Positions 5,956-7,417 of a DNA stretch of 7,417 bases are shown here, piece by piece. The notes beneath the pieces are model-generated. The model was not told the origin of the DNA. It ran no database searches and was given only the letters and a program-made list of their open reading frames with translations. The position numbers and the translations under genes were made by a program. Origin of the DNA: a bacterium (GTDB lineage Bacteria > Nitrospinota_A > UBA7883 > JACRGQ01); contig JAKAGL010000116.1 in the NCBI GenBank assembly GCA_021815535.1, positions 1 to 7,417 of the forward strand, in the 5' to 3' direction. The first letter of the stretch is position 1. Every line of letters starts with the position of its first letter.

Positions 5956-7417
5956 TCAGGCTTCCGCCCGCTGGGGCGGCGGCGCAAGCGGTTCGTCCCA
6001 CAACGCGGCGGCGCGCGATGCGGCCAGCCCTTTCACGGCGGCCACAAAACGGTCCACCGGTATTTCGTTCACCGTTTCACCGCTGCGCAGGCGCACCGAA
6101 AGGTTTTTGGCGGCGGCTTCTTTTTCGCCGATGATCAGCATGTAGGGCACCTTCACCAGCTGGGCGTTGCGTATTTTCTTGTTCACCCGCTCGCTGGCGT
6201 AGTCGACTTCGGCGCGGATGCCGGCGGCGGCAAGCTGCCGGCTCAATTCGCCGCAGTAGCCGTTCTGGTTGTCGGTCACCGGCAGGAGCATCACCTGCAC
6301 CGGGGCCAGCCACACGGGGAAATTCCCCGAAACGTGCTCGATATATATCCCCAAAAAGCGTTCCAGCGAGCCGAGGATGGCGCGGTGCAGCAGCACCGGG
6401 CGGTGACGGCCGCCGTCGCTTCCGACGTATTCCAGCCCGAAACGCTCCGGCATGGAGAAATCGACTTGTATGGTCCCCAACTGCCAGTTGCGTTTGATGC
6501 AGTCTTTTACGTTGAACTCTATCTTGGGACCGTAGAACGCCCCTTCCCCTTCCTTGATCTTGTAAGGAATGCCTTTCTTTTCCAGCGGCACCTTCAATGC
6601 GTTGGTGGCGGTCTCCCATATCTCCTCGCTTCCCATGCTGTGTTCGGGCCGGGTGGCGATGTAGATGGTGATGTCGTCGAAGCCGAACACCTTGTAGGTG
6701 GACATGACCGCGTCGACGAAGAGCGATATCTCTTGCTCGATCTGTTCGGGCGCGCAGAAAAGGTGTCCGTCGTCCTGCGTGAAGGCGCGGGCGCGGAACA
6801 GGCCGTGCAGAACGCCCGAAAGCTCGAAGCGGTGCACATGCCCCATTTCCATCAGCCGCAGCGGCAGGTCGCGGAACGAGCGGAGCGCCTCTTTATAAAT
6901 GAGTATCGCCCCGGGGCAGTTCATCGGCTTCACGGCGTATTCGCGGTCCTCCACGGTGGTGAAGTACATGCTGTCGCGGTAGTTTTCGTAGTGGCCCGAT
7001 TGGTGCCACAGCTCCACGCTCAGCACTTCGGGGGTTTTGATCTCCTGCGCCCCCTGCGTGGCATAGAGCGAGCGGATGTAATCGAGCAGCATGTTGAAGA
7101 CCCGCAGTCCCTTGGCGTGCCAGAACACAAAGCCCGGCCCCTCGTCGTGAAACGAAAAGAGGTCCAGCTTTTTCCCGGTCTCGCGGTGGTCGCGTTTGCG
7201 CGCCTCCTCCAGCATGGTTTTGTACTCTTTCAGCTCGTCCCGCGTGGCGAAGCAGAGGCCGTACACGCGTTGAAGCGGCTCGTTCTTGCTGTCGCCCAGC
7301 CAGTAGGAACCGGCGATGCGGTCGATGCTGAACGCGCCTATCTGTCCGGTGTTCTCGACGTGCGGGCCGCGGCAGAGGTCGGTGAATCCGTCCTGGGTGT
7401 AGGTGCTGAAGATCGGA
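5956..7417 (-). CDS. thrS: Threonyl-tRNA synthetase, C-terminal part (start outside window)
   Basis: Class II aminoacyl-tRNA synthetase that charges tRNA-Thr in the cytoplasm. The frame is open to the right edge. The 50 codons upstream of the GTG at 7266 still read as ThrRS, including the editing-domain signature DLCRGPH and the IAGSYWLGDSKNE segment, so 7266 is not a start. About 486 codons are visible, with perhaps 150 missing. Counting residues from 7266, the zinc-site cysteine is in MNCPGA (115-120), motif 2 is RFELSGVLHGLFR (146-158) leading into FTQDDGHLFC (162-171) with the second zinc ligand H168, and the third zinc histidine H294 plus motif 3 are in LLHRAILGSLERF (292-304). The anticodon-binding domain follows (about 317-415). 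The protein ends in an Ala/Pro-rich tail of around 20 residues. infC, the frequent downstream neighbour of thrS, is absent. Confidence 0.97.
   Translation of the reverse strand, partial: PIFSTYTQDGFTDLCRGPHVENTGQIGAFSIDRIAGSYWLGDSKNEPLQRVYGLCFATRDELKEYKTMLEEARKRDHRETGKKLDLFSFHDEGPGFVFWHAKGLRVFNMLLDYIRSLYATQGAQEIKTPEVLSVELWHQSGHYENYRDSMYFTTVEDREYAVKPMNCPGAILIYKEALRSFRDLPLRLMEMGHVHRFELSGVLHGLFRARAFTQDDGHLFCAPEQIEQEISLFVDAVMSTYKVFGFDDITIYIATRPEHSMGSEEIWETATNALKVPLEKKGIPYKIKEGEGAFYGPKIEFNVKDCIKRNWQLGTIQVDFSMPERFGLEYVGSDGGRHRPVLLHRAILGSLERFLGIYIEHVSGNFPVWLAPVQVMLLPVTDNQNGYCGELSRQLAAAGIRAEVDYASERVNKKIRNAQLVKVPYMLIIGEKEAAAKNLSVRLRSGETVNEIPVDRFVAAVKGLAASRAAALWDEPLAPPPQRAEA

Noticed and set aside
5877..6134. 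Plus-strand 85-codon frame beginning in the AT-rich island.
   Set aside because: Most of it is antisense to the thrS end, and the composition changes abruptly at the thrS stop; no ribosome site precedes its ATG.
5926..7417. A plus-strand frame opening with ATG at 5926 (TGGAG four to five bases upstream) stays open, by my reading, through the whole of thrS to the right edge, about 490 codons.
   Set aside because: It is codon-aligned antisense to thrS, where stops appear only if thrS uses TTA, CTA or TCA codons, which GC-rich genes avoid. The translation shows no recognisable family, while thrS is certain.

Overview
The window is a GC-rich, densely packed stretch of bacterial chromosome with six protein-coding genes. 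Two of them run off the ends of the window. The gene set (diaminopimelate lysine synthesis, dihydrolipoamide dehydrogenase-type flavoenzyme, threonyl-tRNA synthetase, a soluble hybrid histidine kinase and an RsbW-type ATPase) fits a free-living bacterium with a diaminopimelate-type cell wall and many two-component genes. A Gram-negative deltaproteobacterial or Nitrospinota/Nitrospirota-like lineage is a guess from the protein style. Nothing in the sequence fixes the phylum.

Layout. Bases 2-1724 (+) hold the 3' part of lysA followed 4 bp later by dapF, a translationally coupled pair for the last steps of the diaminopimelate/lysine pathway. Bases 1751-3124 (-) encode a lipoamide dehydrogenase-family flavoprotein that converges on dapF. 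Only 37 bp separate its start from the divergent 630-residue hybrid histidine kinase gene (3162-5054, +). Next to the kinase, and convergent with it (16 bp gap), is a 206-residue GHKL ATPase of the RsbW/anti-sigma type (5071-5691, -). Its 5' leader has a perfect hairpin touching the Shine-Dalgarno sequence. An AT-rich non-coding island of roughly 200 bp follows. Then comes the 3' part of thrS (5956-7417, -), whose start lies beyond the right edge. No RNA genes, insertion sequences, phage genes or CRISPR arrays were seen.

How it works together. The metabolic genes are ordinary housekeeping functions. The regulatory pair in the middle is the most interesting part. The kinase begins with four strictly spaced 24-residue motifs separated by 5-residue spacers, the spacing known from the cyclic-di-GMP-binding MshEN domain, though the usual first arginine is missing. 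A degenerate receiver domain that has lost its phosphorylation residues follows, then an intact receiver and a complete HisKA/HATPase kinase core. No membrane segment is visible, so it should sense something in the cytoplasm. The neighbouring RsbW-like ATPase may or may not belong to the same pathway. The convergent orientation gives proximity but no operon evidence.
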